A DNA stretch of 64,000 nt from Euptelea pleiosperma. Its lineage: Eukaryota; Streptophyta; Magnoliopsida; Ranunculales; Eupteleaceae. Both the position numbers and the translations under genes were made by a program. The stretch is taken from the NCBI GenBank assembly GCA_035048495.1, contig CM068552.1:28398154-28462153 (forward strand), given 5' to 3'. Numbering within the stretch: the first letter of the stretch is position 1; the number at the start of each line of letters is the position of its first letter. The notes under the pieces were generated by a model. It was not told where the DNA came from. It ran no database searches and worked only from the letters and a program-made list of their open reading frames with translations. Of the stretch, positions 1 to 12,100 are shown one piece after another.

Positions 1-8
1 TTTTTCAG

Positions 9-146
9 CAAAAGGGGACATTTGAAACAGGTCAAGAAGACAGTACTGAAATACCAGAGGAATTAAAGCTGAGAATGGCATACCGGGAGGCAGCTGTAGC
101 TGTTCTTGCATGCTACTATCCTAATCCTCACCGTCCTTTCATAGAG
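9..146 (+). CDS. FTSHI5: FTSHI5 exon (first visible)
   Basis: The exon follows a T-rich acceptor ending in cag at 6-8 and ends before GT at 147. It encodes 46 codons in phase 0, with the stretch AYREAAVAVLACYYPNPHRP. The donor GTCAAT is weak, but the next exon continues the protein exactly. Confidence 0.88.
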
Positions 147-3100
147 GTCAATAGGGCATTAAAATATTTATTTGAATTGATAATTTTTTCTATGGAAGGG
201 AAGTTGCTATGCTTTCTCTTGCTGTGATGGTTTTTAAGTATTTTTTTCCAGATCACAGACTTATATTTGTTAATCCCAGTGATTGTATCTCTTGCAGACG
301 GATATTCGTTCTATCCGCAGCCAACCAAATATGCGGTATGCTGAAACTTCAGGAAAAGTCTTTTCAAAGAAGTCAGACTATGTGAACTCCATAGTGCGTG
401 CATGTGCACGTAAGTTATGAATTTCTTGCTTTTGGGTTACGATTTCATATTATTTTTATCTTGTTAGGCATTCTTTTCTTGGTAATTATCTCTTTATTTT
501 TTTTTGTTGGCTGGGTTAGGCTCCCCTACCTGTATATTAATTTACATAGAAGGATTACAATCAGTAAATGTTTACGACTTAGCATCACCTGCAACAAACA
601 TTTTGAGATCTCTAGGAAAAAATCTGGAAACAAATAGTTTTATTTACAAAAACACTTGAAGACCATGAATTCAACAGCCTTGTTTGATTCTCTCCATACA
701 TGCTGCATAGAAATTGAAGGATTGCCCAAATTTCTCTAACCAGGTGTTTAAACTTCCTTATTTATCATGTCCAAGGCATAAGGAGAATTAGTTTTATTTA
801 CAAAATACACTTGGAAGGCCACGAATTATTCAGCCTTGTTTTATTCTCTCCATACATGCTCTTAGAAATTGAAGGACTGCCTAAATTTCTCTAACCAGGT
901 AAACCTTTCCAAGGAGTTTGAACTTCATTCTTTTGAAATTTCACCGGTCTGTTCTCTTTAATCAAATACATGCTTTTGTTATTTGATAAAAAATTATTAC
1001 AACCGAGTCAAATCGAATATATCTTCGTGGTATATTTTCTTTTTGTCGTTTGATCTAATCAAGATAGATTGCGGAATACAAACAAACAATCACACAAGAC
1101 AAGAGATTTTTACGTGGAAACCTTAGCCAAAGAAAAATCATGGGACCACGTCCAGACGGAAAGTATCACTAACTGAAAAGTTAAACGAAACAAAGGTTAC
1201 CTATGCAGCACCGTTGCAAATACAGCTTCCAACGTTAGCCAAGGCCTACTGCCGATGCGTCCACGTCCTCTGAATCAACGCTACGAATCCACGCGTGCCC
1301 TTCCAGTCAAGAAGCCTTGTCCTCTTGTTCAGTTTGGTACACTTCAAACCTACCGTCGATCGGCTCCTCCGATTTTAATTTTCAACACTCCCGTCTTTGC
1401 AGAATGTGAATGATTCAGTACACCCTGAACCCTAGGTTGCTCAAATGGTGTTGAGTCACACTGGTACACTCAGGCTACTAGGTCGAATATAGAAGTGGAA
1501 GACCTAAGCTGAGGAAAGGATCAAACACTTGACTTTGATCAAGAAGAGAACAAGCTCACAAGATGTGAATGGAAAATAAGCTTCTTGCTCTTCGAATGAA
1601 CACTCTAATAAATAAAACATTTTCTTCTCTCTATTGAAGATTGAGTCACTCTGTGTCTCTGTGTGTGTTTAGAGAAGGCATAGAAGGGTTGTATTTATAG
1701 AATTTCATGACCATGAGTCGTGCAGAACGTGGGGTAATGGAACTAAGAATTTCGGATCTGATAAGGACCGATTCTGTGCATGGTCCAATCGATTGTACAC
1801 TGGGTCCAATCGATTGGGTATAAGTATCCAATCAACTGGGCTCAATAAGATTTCTGTTCCGAAAGCTTCAATCAATTACAAGAGTCTCTAATCGATTTGA
1901 CTCAAATAAGTTTCTGTCCCGAAGACTCCAATCGATTTCACAGAGTCTCCAATTGATTTGGACTCAAATAAGTTTCTGTCCCGAAGACTCTAATCGATTT
2001 CTCAGAGTCTTCAATCGATTGGGCTGAAATGAGTTTCTGCCTCGTAGCTTCTAATCGATTACACAGTCCTCCAATCGATTGGGCCATGTCCAATCGATTG
2101 GGGATAAGTGTCCAATCGATTGGACTATCCCAATAGTCAATTTCTTGACTCAGACTCGAGTCAGTCCAATGATTAGGTTTGACCATTATAGTTTATTCAT
2201 TTTAACCAATTCCTATGGCCACTAAGTCACTTACCTTCCTAATCGAGCGTACACGATCTTTAACTGACAAATCGGCAGTTACTCAGATGACTCCTGTTGT
2301 CAACTGTCTGATTTATGCTGTCTCTGTCTTCTAGTCTTCACATAGTCGGCGAAATATGCGTACCACGACATCTCCACACTACACTAGTGCTCGTAGGAAC
2401 TGTTACAAGAATGTTTTTATGTCAAACGGAATCTTTGCCAAATCGAATGTGAAAATATTCCTTACATCTTTATCACATCCAAGCAGAATTAGACTGAATC
2501 CAAATTTTGCTCACATTGTGCCGAAGAGCTACATTTTTTTTGTTGCTGAAGAGCTACATGAAGTCCTCTAAGAATGCTAAATATTTCAATCAGCCCAATA
2601 CCCTCCATGTTGCATTGTTCTCCATAAGCTAACAAAGGTGTACCATTTTTATTTCTAAATAACGATCCCCCATATGGAGGTACTGTTTGTATTTAATGAC
2701 TCAAAGTCTAATCTTTTAATGAAGAGACAACCCATTTTTATTCTAATTTTCCCTTTTTTGTTGATTGCTCTTTACTTTTGATACAAAACAATGCTTGTGT
2801 TAAATTTAATTTGCTTGATTCATAAGTTCATAATTGTAATTTATTTGGCATCCCTGCAAATACATATCTACTCTCTGGTGTTCCCTCAACTGTTTGAATA
2901 CAAGTTGATTGTTGTTGTACTTTTCTATATTGATGTCCAATATACCATTTAATTGTGTAATCATGCTAATTTGACCAGCAGTTTAAAACGATAAGGGGTT
3001 GTTTTTCCTTCGTCTCAATGCAAATTATTATTGTTCCTTTTGGTAAACAGTGCAACTTCATTAAAAGGTAGTAAAAATAACTGACAATCTTAGGAATACT

Positions 3101-6100
3101 TAGTTCTTCTGTAATATAAATCGCTTAGTTAGGAGTTCGCTGAAGACTGAAGTGTTAAAGATCAAGTGGACTTTTCAACAAATCAAAAAAGAATTAAAGT
3201 TGAAGAAAACCAACGCAAGTGTTCAAGTTCAACTGAAGACAAAGTCAAGCTCAAGCATGAAGATATGAATGATCAAAGTACTTTCTCACTCAACGAACGT
3301 TCAACTATCAAGAATCTCGTGTTGCAGTTATTTGCGTACATCTAAGGGTACACCGTGCGTTGCCAGCGGATAAATTTAACTTTAGATGTCTCCTGGTTCT
3401 TTTGGTATTGTTTGGAAGCTATCCTAATGACATAGGATAGTTATTATAATTGTTTGAGTATTTTTCGGAGAAGGTCTGCGAGGACCGGCTGACCGACCAC
3501 TTTGAGCGGCCGACTGGAGGCTACTGACTCTGATCGGTCGACTAGTCAAAAGGTGCGGTCGACTGGACCCCTCGGTACCATATATTATGGTTTTGACTTG
3601 AGTGGTCGACCGGACAAATTGTGCGGTCGACCGAACAGGTCCGGTCGACCGGACTTTCAGCACGGATAATTTTCAGTTCTGACCTGATGGGTCGACTGGC
3701 CAAAATGAGTGGCTGACCGAAGTGCGGTCGACCGGTCAAAATGTACGGTCGACCCTGCCTATTCCTGATCTCACTTTGACTCAATCTCTTGTGCGATTTT
3801 TGGAGCACTCAAGTCATTCGAACGGCTCTTTTAGGTCCGTTTCTCTTGAGAGGGAATAAACTTATATAATAGAGTCCCTGCCCTCCATTAGAGAGAACCA
3901 ATCAAGATATCTCTTGACTCCCATTCTTTGATTAACATCTCTTGAGTCTAGAGATTTGGAATTTGAGAGAGCTTCACCTGTGTAAATCTGTACATCATTT
4001 GTGAAGGCTCTAGATATTTTGAGAGAGTTTCACATGAGCAAATCTGGTTCATCTTTTGTGAATGTTGCCTTAATTGTTTGAAAAGACTACGAAGTATATT
4101 GTTTCCTATAATCATCTTCCTCTAAGAAGATGATCATCATTGGCAGAGTGTCTCTGTGGCGAATTCTTCTACGAGGATTCACCATTCTATCGAATTCATC
4201 AAAATGTAAGTATTTCCTAGAATAAACCTTTTAGAGTGAATTCAATATATCAAATCTGAATTGTTTGTGATAGATGGATGAGTGAGTACTCATCAAATTG
4301 AGTTGATAAAGGTGGAATCCTTGGGAAATCTGTTTCTCTAAAATACTACGGGCCTAGTGCGACTCTCTAGGTGAATCGAGAAGTGATTCTCGTATAGATT
4401 GATTTGATGATTGTAGATCTGTGAGAAGATGACTTATCTAAATAGACTACTGGCCTAGGCTGACTCTCTAGGTGAGCGAGAAGCGATTCTCGTTAGATTG
4501 AGACTAAGTGTAATCTTAGTTGGTTAATTATTTATTTCGATTGGAAATGTTGTAATGCATGATTGAAATAATATAATACTACTCGTGGTGAGTATTGGAG
4601 AGTGGATGTAGGTGTGGAGTTGCCGAACCACTATAAATCTGAGTCTCGTGTGATTGTGAATGTTTGCATATTTTGTCTTAGATTTTCCCATATCTATGTT
4701 CTGTGGATGATTCGTATTTTGATTGTTTGATCCTTTTCCGCCTTGTGTGATCATTAATTTTTAATCCATATAGAATCCGCAGAGAAATAAAAAATTGTCC
4801 TATTCACCCCCCTCTAGGACATAACGTGCTAGTTAAAAGGGAATTTCAATAACATTTAAGGTAGGAAAATATTACCCTACACCTGTTTAACCCTTGTCAA
4901 AGCTGAGGTTCTAAATTTTGATTTTGGTGTATGTTTTGGTCTGCATGGAAATGGAAATACATCATGGAAAATTTTTCATCATTGTGAAAATGTTGTAAAA
5001 TTTTGGGAAATTATGGAAAAAATATGAACATGGGTTAAAGTCTTGGTTAAAACGAAATGTCTTAAGTGAGATGGTATGAGTCAAATCGAGTCAAGAGATG
5101 AACTTAGCAATGGCGAGACAAATTGAGACAAAGCTGAGATCCCCAATATCTCCTTCTAGTCACCCTTGAGATTGAAACGTCTTCGCCGAGACATTCTGAG
5201 ATTGAATGATACTCTGAAACATGCATTCAAACCAACGAAGGGTTGGTGAGATGGCCAGGACCACGCCTCAGAAAGCGAAGGTTCTGAGTTTGATTCCCTC
5301 CATCCTCTGGGATTTACATATTAATCATCTATCTATTACTATTTTAAAGTGAAAACTTGGGTTGCCACATGAAGTTCAATATTAGTTGTCTTTCAAAAAA
5401 AATGTAGGCACATTTTACTATATTAAATGCCTTTCTACAAAAAATAAAAAAATTCATTCAATGACCCTAAACCATATTGACCCATATGGCCATATCAAAA
5501 AGAAAAAAGTGTAGGCAACTCTCGGTTCATTAAATGCCTTTCTAAAAGAAAATTCATTAAATGCTCGTTCATCATTCTCATCCATTATTAAATAAAATAT
5601 TTAGTTTTCAAAAAGCTTAATAGTGAAAAAAATCTTTTTAAACTACTTAATTACTTCCTGTGCTTATTAAACTACTTAATTACTTCCAGTGCCATTAATT
5701 TTATTTTCAATGCAGCCCCTACATTATCACTAAATTACTTTCCATGCCATTATTTATATATTTCCAAAGCAATTCCTTAATAACAACTCAATTACTTTAT
5801 ATGCCGTTTCTTCCATATTTTCAAAACAACCCCATAATAACTACACATCTATTCTACATGGATGACTTCAGAATTTTGATTTTCTAATTGTGCCTTGAGT
5901 TGCCGCAATTTACAAGTTTCCCTCCAAACTAATCTTTGAGTAGAACTTTGATGATGGTCGTTCGTCATTAATGTTGACGACAAACGTCCATCATCCACTT
6001 TGATGACGGACCACAGTTTGGGCACGTGGTACACTCTTATAGATCAACCCATGAAAACGGCTCCAATCCAATGCTTAGAAATCACTTATCAGGCTGATTT

Positions 6101-9100
6101 TTGGCCTATAGGTCCATCTCGGGTTGGGTCAAACATCCATACGGTCGGCGATCTATAAGAGTGCCACATGGCTCATAATGTGACCCGTCATCAATGTTGA
6201 TGACGAATGTCTGTCAGCAAGTTCTACTCCTAATCTTCCAAACTGCCCTTTGGGTTGAACTTTCTCATTTTGTCACTTCTTCTGGAAGGCCTCTACAATC
6301 ACTCACGTGAAATGCACTTGCGTCCCACTAGTGTACATAAAAGCAAAATCTAGCTGCTTTACGAATTGAGGTCATAACTACTTGGACCTATGATCTACAA
6401 GTCTCCTTTTTTATTGAAATTCTTTTTGAAATTTAATTAAAACAATATTTTAGGGCATTTTATCATCACTCGGAAAAACTATTCAAATTAGTAAGACCCA
6501 CTTGTACTTCTTTAAATTACGGTCACCGCCTTGACCGTCAGTCAATGTTGTCGTTGACCAAATGTAATGAGCCTATCAACCCTGTTGGCCCATTTGGTTG
6601 AGAAAGTCAATTTTATGAAATTTCAGGCTATTGATTGTGTTGATCATTTTTTATCTTTACATTCTGGTTTTCGATCCTTCTAGGGTTTCCCATTTCAATC
6701 TCTTCACTTTAGGTTTTATATGAAAATGAATCAACTATTGAGTGATTGATATGCTTTTAACGTTTGGTTTTAAGCCAACAACGTTGATTGATGATCAATG
6801 AGGGTGACCCTAAATTCAAGAAGTATAGGGGTACAAGTGTACAACTAATTAAGCCAATTTTCCTAGGGACTACTAAAAAGCCCTATATTAAAAATAATTT
6901 AATTACAAAAATTAGATCATTTGTAATAGATCCATTGGTGTGGTGATGAATTGTTGCAAATCGCTTTCTCAACTCTTTATCACATATTAGACCTAAAAGG
7001 TGCAAAGATTCTGGATTGTGTTGTGAGAATTAACGATGTCGTATCATGGAACTTTGGCTTTAGAAGAAACCTCAATGATTGGGATGTGGACAGCTCTGTT
7101 TCCTTTCTGTTTAGAGTGGGGGATGGACTTATGACAACTTTATAGTTGGATAAATGGAAGTGGGACCCTAAAGGAATCTTCTTTGTGAGATCTTTCTTTT
7201 CTCATCTTAGTCCTATTGGTCAGAGTAGTTTTCCCACGTCTATGGTTTGGGGGGTTCCTATCCCATTGAAGGTGTTATTCTTCGTTTGGATTGCTCCTTT
7301 GACGGTGGACCATTTGAACAAGAAGGGGACGATGTTGTCGAACATATGTTCTTTGTGCAAATCTAGTGCTGAGACAGTTGGGCATTTGTTGATCCATTGC
7401 CTCTTCACGTTCGCTATCTGGCAAATCTTTTTCTCTCTTTTTGATATAGAGTATGTGCTGCCGGGTCATGTTATCAATTTGATCCAAGGAAGCGCGTTGA
7501 AGATCTTTAGTGGGATAAAGCGGTTCCTTTGGCGTATCCTTCCCTTTGCAATCATGTGGGTCGTTTAGAAAGAGAGAAACTCATACATTTTTGAAGGGAA
7601 AGAAGAAAAGATTCTTAGGGTGGTGTTGAGAATTAAAGCCCTTATGTATTTTTGGTCCTATTTTTCAGTGTTTAGGGGATTTTTTTTTATGCTTTTGTGT
7701 TTAGATGGGATGAGATGTTAGGTGGTTCTTCTCCCATATGTTTTTCTTCTCCCATATGATTTGTAGATTGGTCTTTTTGAGGTCCTCCTCTGGAGTTCTC
7801 TCTAAGTTGTATTTTGTGGGGTTCTCCCTTTTTTTTGTTTAATATACTTCCAACTTATAAAAAACAAATTGTAATTGTGAATATATATTTCAAATTTATA
7901 ATACGTTTGGATGCTTCTTAACTATTTCAATTTCTTGAGTATTTTAGAATTGTTGCACTATTGTCTGCAATTGCTCATGCAACTCATATCTGTACTATTG
8001 ATTTGTCTGATGACAGAGACCAAAAACTTATCTTAAATATGCAACTTGATGGATGGCTGATTCTGTCCAAGCCATGAGACCAATGTGCTTTATCTGTTGT
8101 CTTTTTTATATTTTTGATAATAAATATATTTAACAGTGAAAGTAACCAAATAAGATTTATTGGTCCATACTTTGATAAAGCAATATTAATTGGAATCGAA
8201 ATTTTTCCTACCGCTTGAATGGTCGAGTCGTGCGTACACTACGGACTTTTTGATACTTTTCGCTTAAATTTTTTATGAAGAATTTCAAATATTTTACTAA
8301 AATTTTATTAGCTTATTCGTAATAGGGGAAATTGCTATAATGCTCAAATTTGCCAACATGTGAACCTTTTCGTATCTAGTTATAGGATCAGCTCTTCCCG
8401 CGCTATGGTTTGCTGACGCAGCCAAGAATAAGGAATGAATTACCTTTTTATGGTGCCCGAGGAGTACCAGATTGCATGATTCATAATAGACCTGCTTATG
8501 CAAGATGTAGAGGAAGAGGTGAATTGATGCAGTATAATCACGCCACTTTAACTTATAAAAAAATAAAATAAAATAAAAACAATAAAAAAAATAAAAATAA
8601 AATCATGCCCTTTATGGCCATATTTTTTTGTCAAGTAGTACCGGGATGTCATGATTTTGGTATCATTAGAAAGCTTATCGGACTAAAACGGGCCCATGAT
8701 TATGCAATTGGGACATGATTTGAATCAGTTATGGCCAAAATACAAAGTGCTGATTTAAGGTGGCATTTGCTAGTTTTGATGTATTTATTTTCTTTACAGT
8801 TGAATAAAAGTTGTTTTAGTATGTTTTTGAGGTTTAACATAATTTAAAAAAAAATGACGTTAAACCTCAAAAACATACTAAAACACCTTTTATTCAACTG
8901 TAAAGAAAATAAATAAATCAAAACTAGTATGTTTTTGAGGTTTAACATCATTAAATGTTTTATTTTGTTGAGTCATTATTTAGTAGATTAGAAGAGTTTC
9001 TAGAAGTCTTATTTGTATTAGGAAAGTTCATTTTATTTGGTGATGTCATAGTATGGCTAGGATTATGAATGAGAGTCCATCATCATCATAGGTCACAATT

Positions 9101-12100
9101 CCTTATCCCAAGTTTTTGGGGTCAGCAACGCGAATCCTGTTTTCCAATTAAGTTTTAAGTTATATCTTTGTTAAGGTGTGCGTCTTCAAACTCGGTCCAC
9201 ATCATTTTCAGCCTCTCTCACCCTTTTGGAGCCTTCAATCTGCACCAAAGCGGGGCATATGATATATAATTGGAGTTTTTCATATTGAGTGAACTGAGTT
9301 TGAGTTTTTATGGATTTTCTTATAAAAAATGTTTTTATGGATTTTTCTGTATTTAGTCCTTCGGACCAAGGCTTTAAATGACCCATTATATTATTACAAC
9401 GGACACTTAACGTTACCGTTATGTTCAAAACGGGCCACATCTGAGTAAAAAAAAGGTCAAAATATTATTAATTTATTTTTGTTACTTCTTTTTTTCAAAA
9501 TAACCTTGATAACGGTAAAAATAACAGAGAGCAAAATAAATAATGGCCGTTATTTCCATTATAATGCTAAACCCGCTTTTTCGATTTTGGGCCTTATTTC
9601 TAAATAACGTAACGGAGTTGGGGAGTTGCTGTTATAATGGCCGTAACAACGTTTTTTAATCCCATGCGGAGGCTCGAAGTTGCTGAGTTCCATCTCTTCC
9701 CGGGTTCTTTGCTATTCGAATCCCATTCTTCCTCTTCTCTCTCAGTTATTTTTGTTCTATTTGATCTACGCATGTTGTAAGAATCTGTCCTACATCGATA
9801 TAAAGATATGACTATGCACCCACATTTGCATAGGTGCTTACATGGCAATATATGGGTGTGGCATCGATGAGGGCGCTGTCCACATGGTTAATTTGGATGG
9901 TTGCTTATCAGATAGACGGTTTGCATTGGCCACATTATCCACCACCCTATTAGGCAACAAAATCTGCAGCGACAGCCCAGGCTACTTTTTGCCATTAGGG
10001 AAACCATGGGGTGCTAAGTGTTGGTTCTATGAATAGGGGGAAAAAGGTTGGAAAGTAAGCCAATGAGGGGAAAGTAGGAATTTTCATGTGTTAATATTGT
10101 TTATGTTTTTTCTTATTTTGACGATATTTTGTTTCCTTTTATTTGTTTGCTTTGAAAATTTCTTCTTCGTTATATTGACTGTTTGGCAATTAAACAATGG
10201 AGAAATATTTGATGCCTGAATATATCATTTGACTTTTGTTGTTTACTAATAGCTTGAGTGTATAGCTAGAGTAATCGAGGAGGAGATGTTCGGGATTGAC
10301 AACTTGTGTTGGATTTCTGCAAAGGCTACATCTGAAGCTTCAAGACATGCAGAGTTTTTGATTCTGCAAACAGGGATGACAGCATTTGGGAAAGCGTATT
10401 ACAGAAATCAAAGTGATCTTGTACCAAATGTAGGTTAATGGGATCCCAGTCAATAATTTTGATTTGTCTTATATCCTTTTCGATGGCTAAAAGGAGAAAA
10501 AAGACGAAAAATTGTCTCACCTACCAAAACAAAGGATTTTCATTTGCCCTAGTTTCGTAGGCTGACCTATTTGGAATAACAAATAATGCATCAGTAGCTT
10601 ATATATTTGAGCTTTTATTCACAGCTTGCAGCAAAATTGGAAGCGCTCCGAGATGAATACATGCGCTTTGCTGAGGAGAAATGTTCATCTGTGCTGAGGG
10701 AATACCATTCAGCTGTGGAGACGATCACAGGTCATATTGATCTATTTACTGGGCGTACTTAATTTATATACTATTGAACCATGAATGGAATTATAATGGC
10801 GAAAGTACGAGTCAAAACCACATATGGTTTCATGTCATTTAAAATGCTGTTTGTGATTTTAAATACTCAGGGCTGATTGGCTTTATGCTTTTATATTGGG
10901 TCTAGATATTTTACTTGAGAAAGGAGAGATTGAAGCCGAGGAAATTTGGGACATATACAGAAAAGCTCCACGAATCCCTCAGGTGCTTATTTTATTCTAC
11001 TTCTTGAACAAAAAAAAAAGCAACATATGATCTGCCCCATTGCAATGTGTTGTCCTGGTGCCATCTTGCTTTTAATTTTTTTAAACTTTTATCATTTTTT
11101 TGTGGATCAGAAAATTGATGCCATGATGTTACAATAGCATAGGTACTGAAGTATCATGCAATCATGATGTACTTATGGAAAGATGAATTCGAAGCCTCTT
11201 ACTCTGCTGTATTTGTCCCTGAATTGCAATTTGTTAGGAGGTTGGCACATTCTTGATTGAATTAGGGGGCATTTGGGAACGAGAAGTAAAAGTACTTCTA
11301 CTTGTAGTAGAAAGTACTTCTACTTGTAGTAGAAGTTATAAGTTGATTTTTTACCTCCAAAAAAGTCATAGAAATTCAAATGTCGGGAGGGATTCTAATT
11401 TTTGAGAAGTTATTTCTCTTAGAAGTCAAAAGCTAAAATTTTAGCTTCAGTTTTAAGTTAATCTTTAACTTTTCAAAAGTTAAAATATAAAACACATCCA
11501 AACTAACTTTTTAACTTTTTGGCTTATAAAAGTCAATAAGTTACTTATTTTTGTGTTGCCAAACGCCCCCTTTAGTCAACATCTTCCCAGCACACCTTGA
11601 AAAAAATAAATTTCATATTAGGTTGTTCAAAATTTATGGGAGGATGAAACCATTGATTTTATCCAAATTTAGTTATTACTTTGTTCCATCATGTTTTGTT
11701 CTGTTAGATTCTTACAACATACTTGAAAAGTTTTCTTTCCTAGGTCAAGCACATGTTAGATATTTTTCCTTTAGAAGTAAAGCAAAAAAGAAAATGAGGA
11801 AAAAGTTTTCCTGATATACAAGAGGCTCTATATACACTGATTTGTGCTATTCTATGGTTTTTCTTTTGGATAGATTGATTCTGATGCTTTAGCTGCTTCA
11901 AAATGCCAAAAGACAACTTAGGATCCACAAAAAATCAATTTGAAAATTTAAGAAACAATGAAGTAATTAAGGAGATAGATGGAGAGGAAGAGACGTTTTT
12001 GAAAATTTAGGAAACAATGAGGTAATTAAAGAGATGGATGGAGAGGAAGAGACGTTTTTTAGAAATTTAAAGCTGTAAAGATTTATACAAGGGTATAAGA

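Larger units (their letters stand above)
410..10265 (+). other. FTSHI5 giant intron (9,856 bp) with stacked insertions
   Basis: This intron lies between two exons that share a split codon. It contains a minus-strand solo LTR (934-2466), a plus-strand solo LTR (3082-4848), a Mutator-type MITE (5938-6229), a LINE 3' fragment (about 6930-7860) and a long hairpin (8771-8926), each listed separately. Near 640-900 a short sequence (aagaccatgaattcaacagc / gaaggccacgaattattcag) occurs as two diverged direct copies of about 150 bp. About 9380-9660 is rich in AACGG/CCGTT motifs. The remaining A/T-rich sequence shows nothing I can name. Confidence 0.85.

Noticed and set aside
1780..2175. CRISPR-like spaced short repeats
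   Set aside because: The repeated units are variable palindromes at irregular spacing inside a plant LTR with target duplications, not an array of identical repeats and unique spacers.
9842..10036. Small ORF just before an FTSHI5 exon
   Set aside because: Lies in the intron, is short and has no family motif; the confirmed exon starts at 10266 in another frame.
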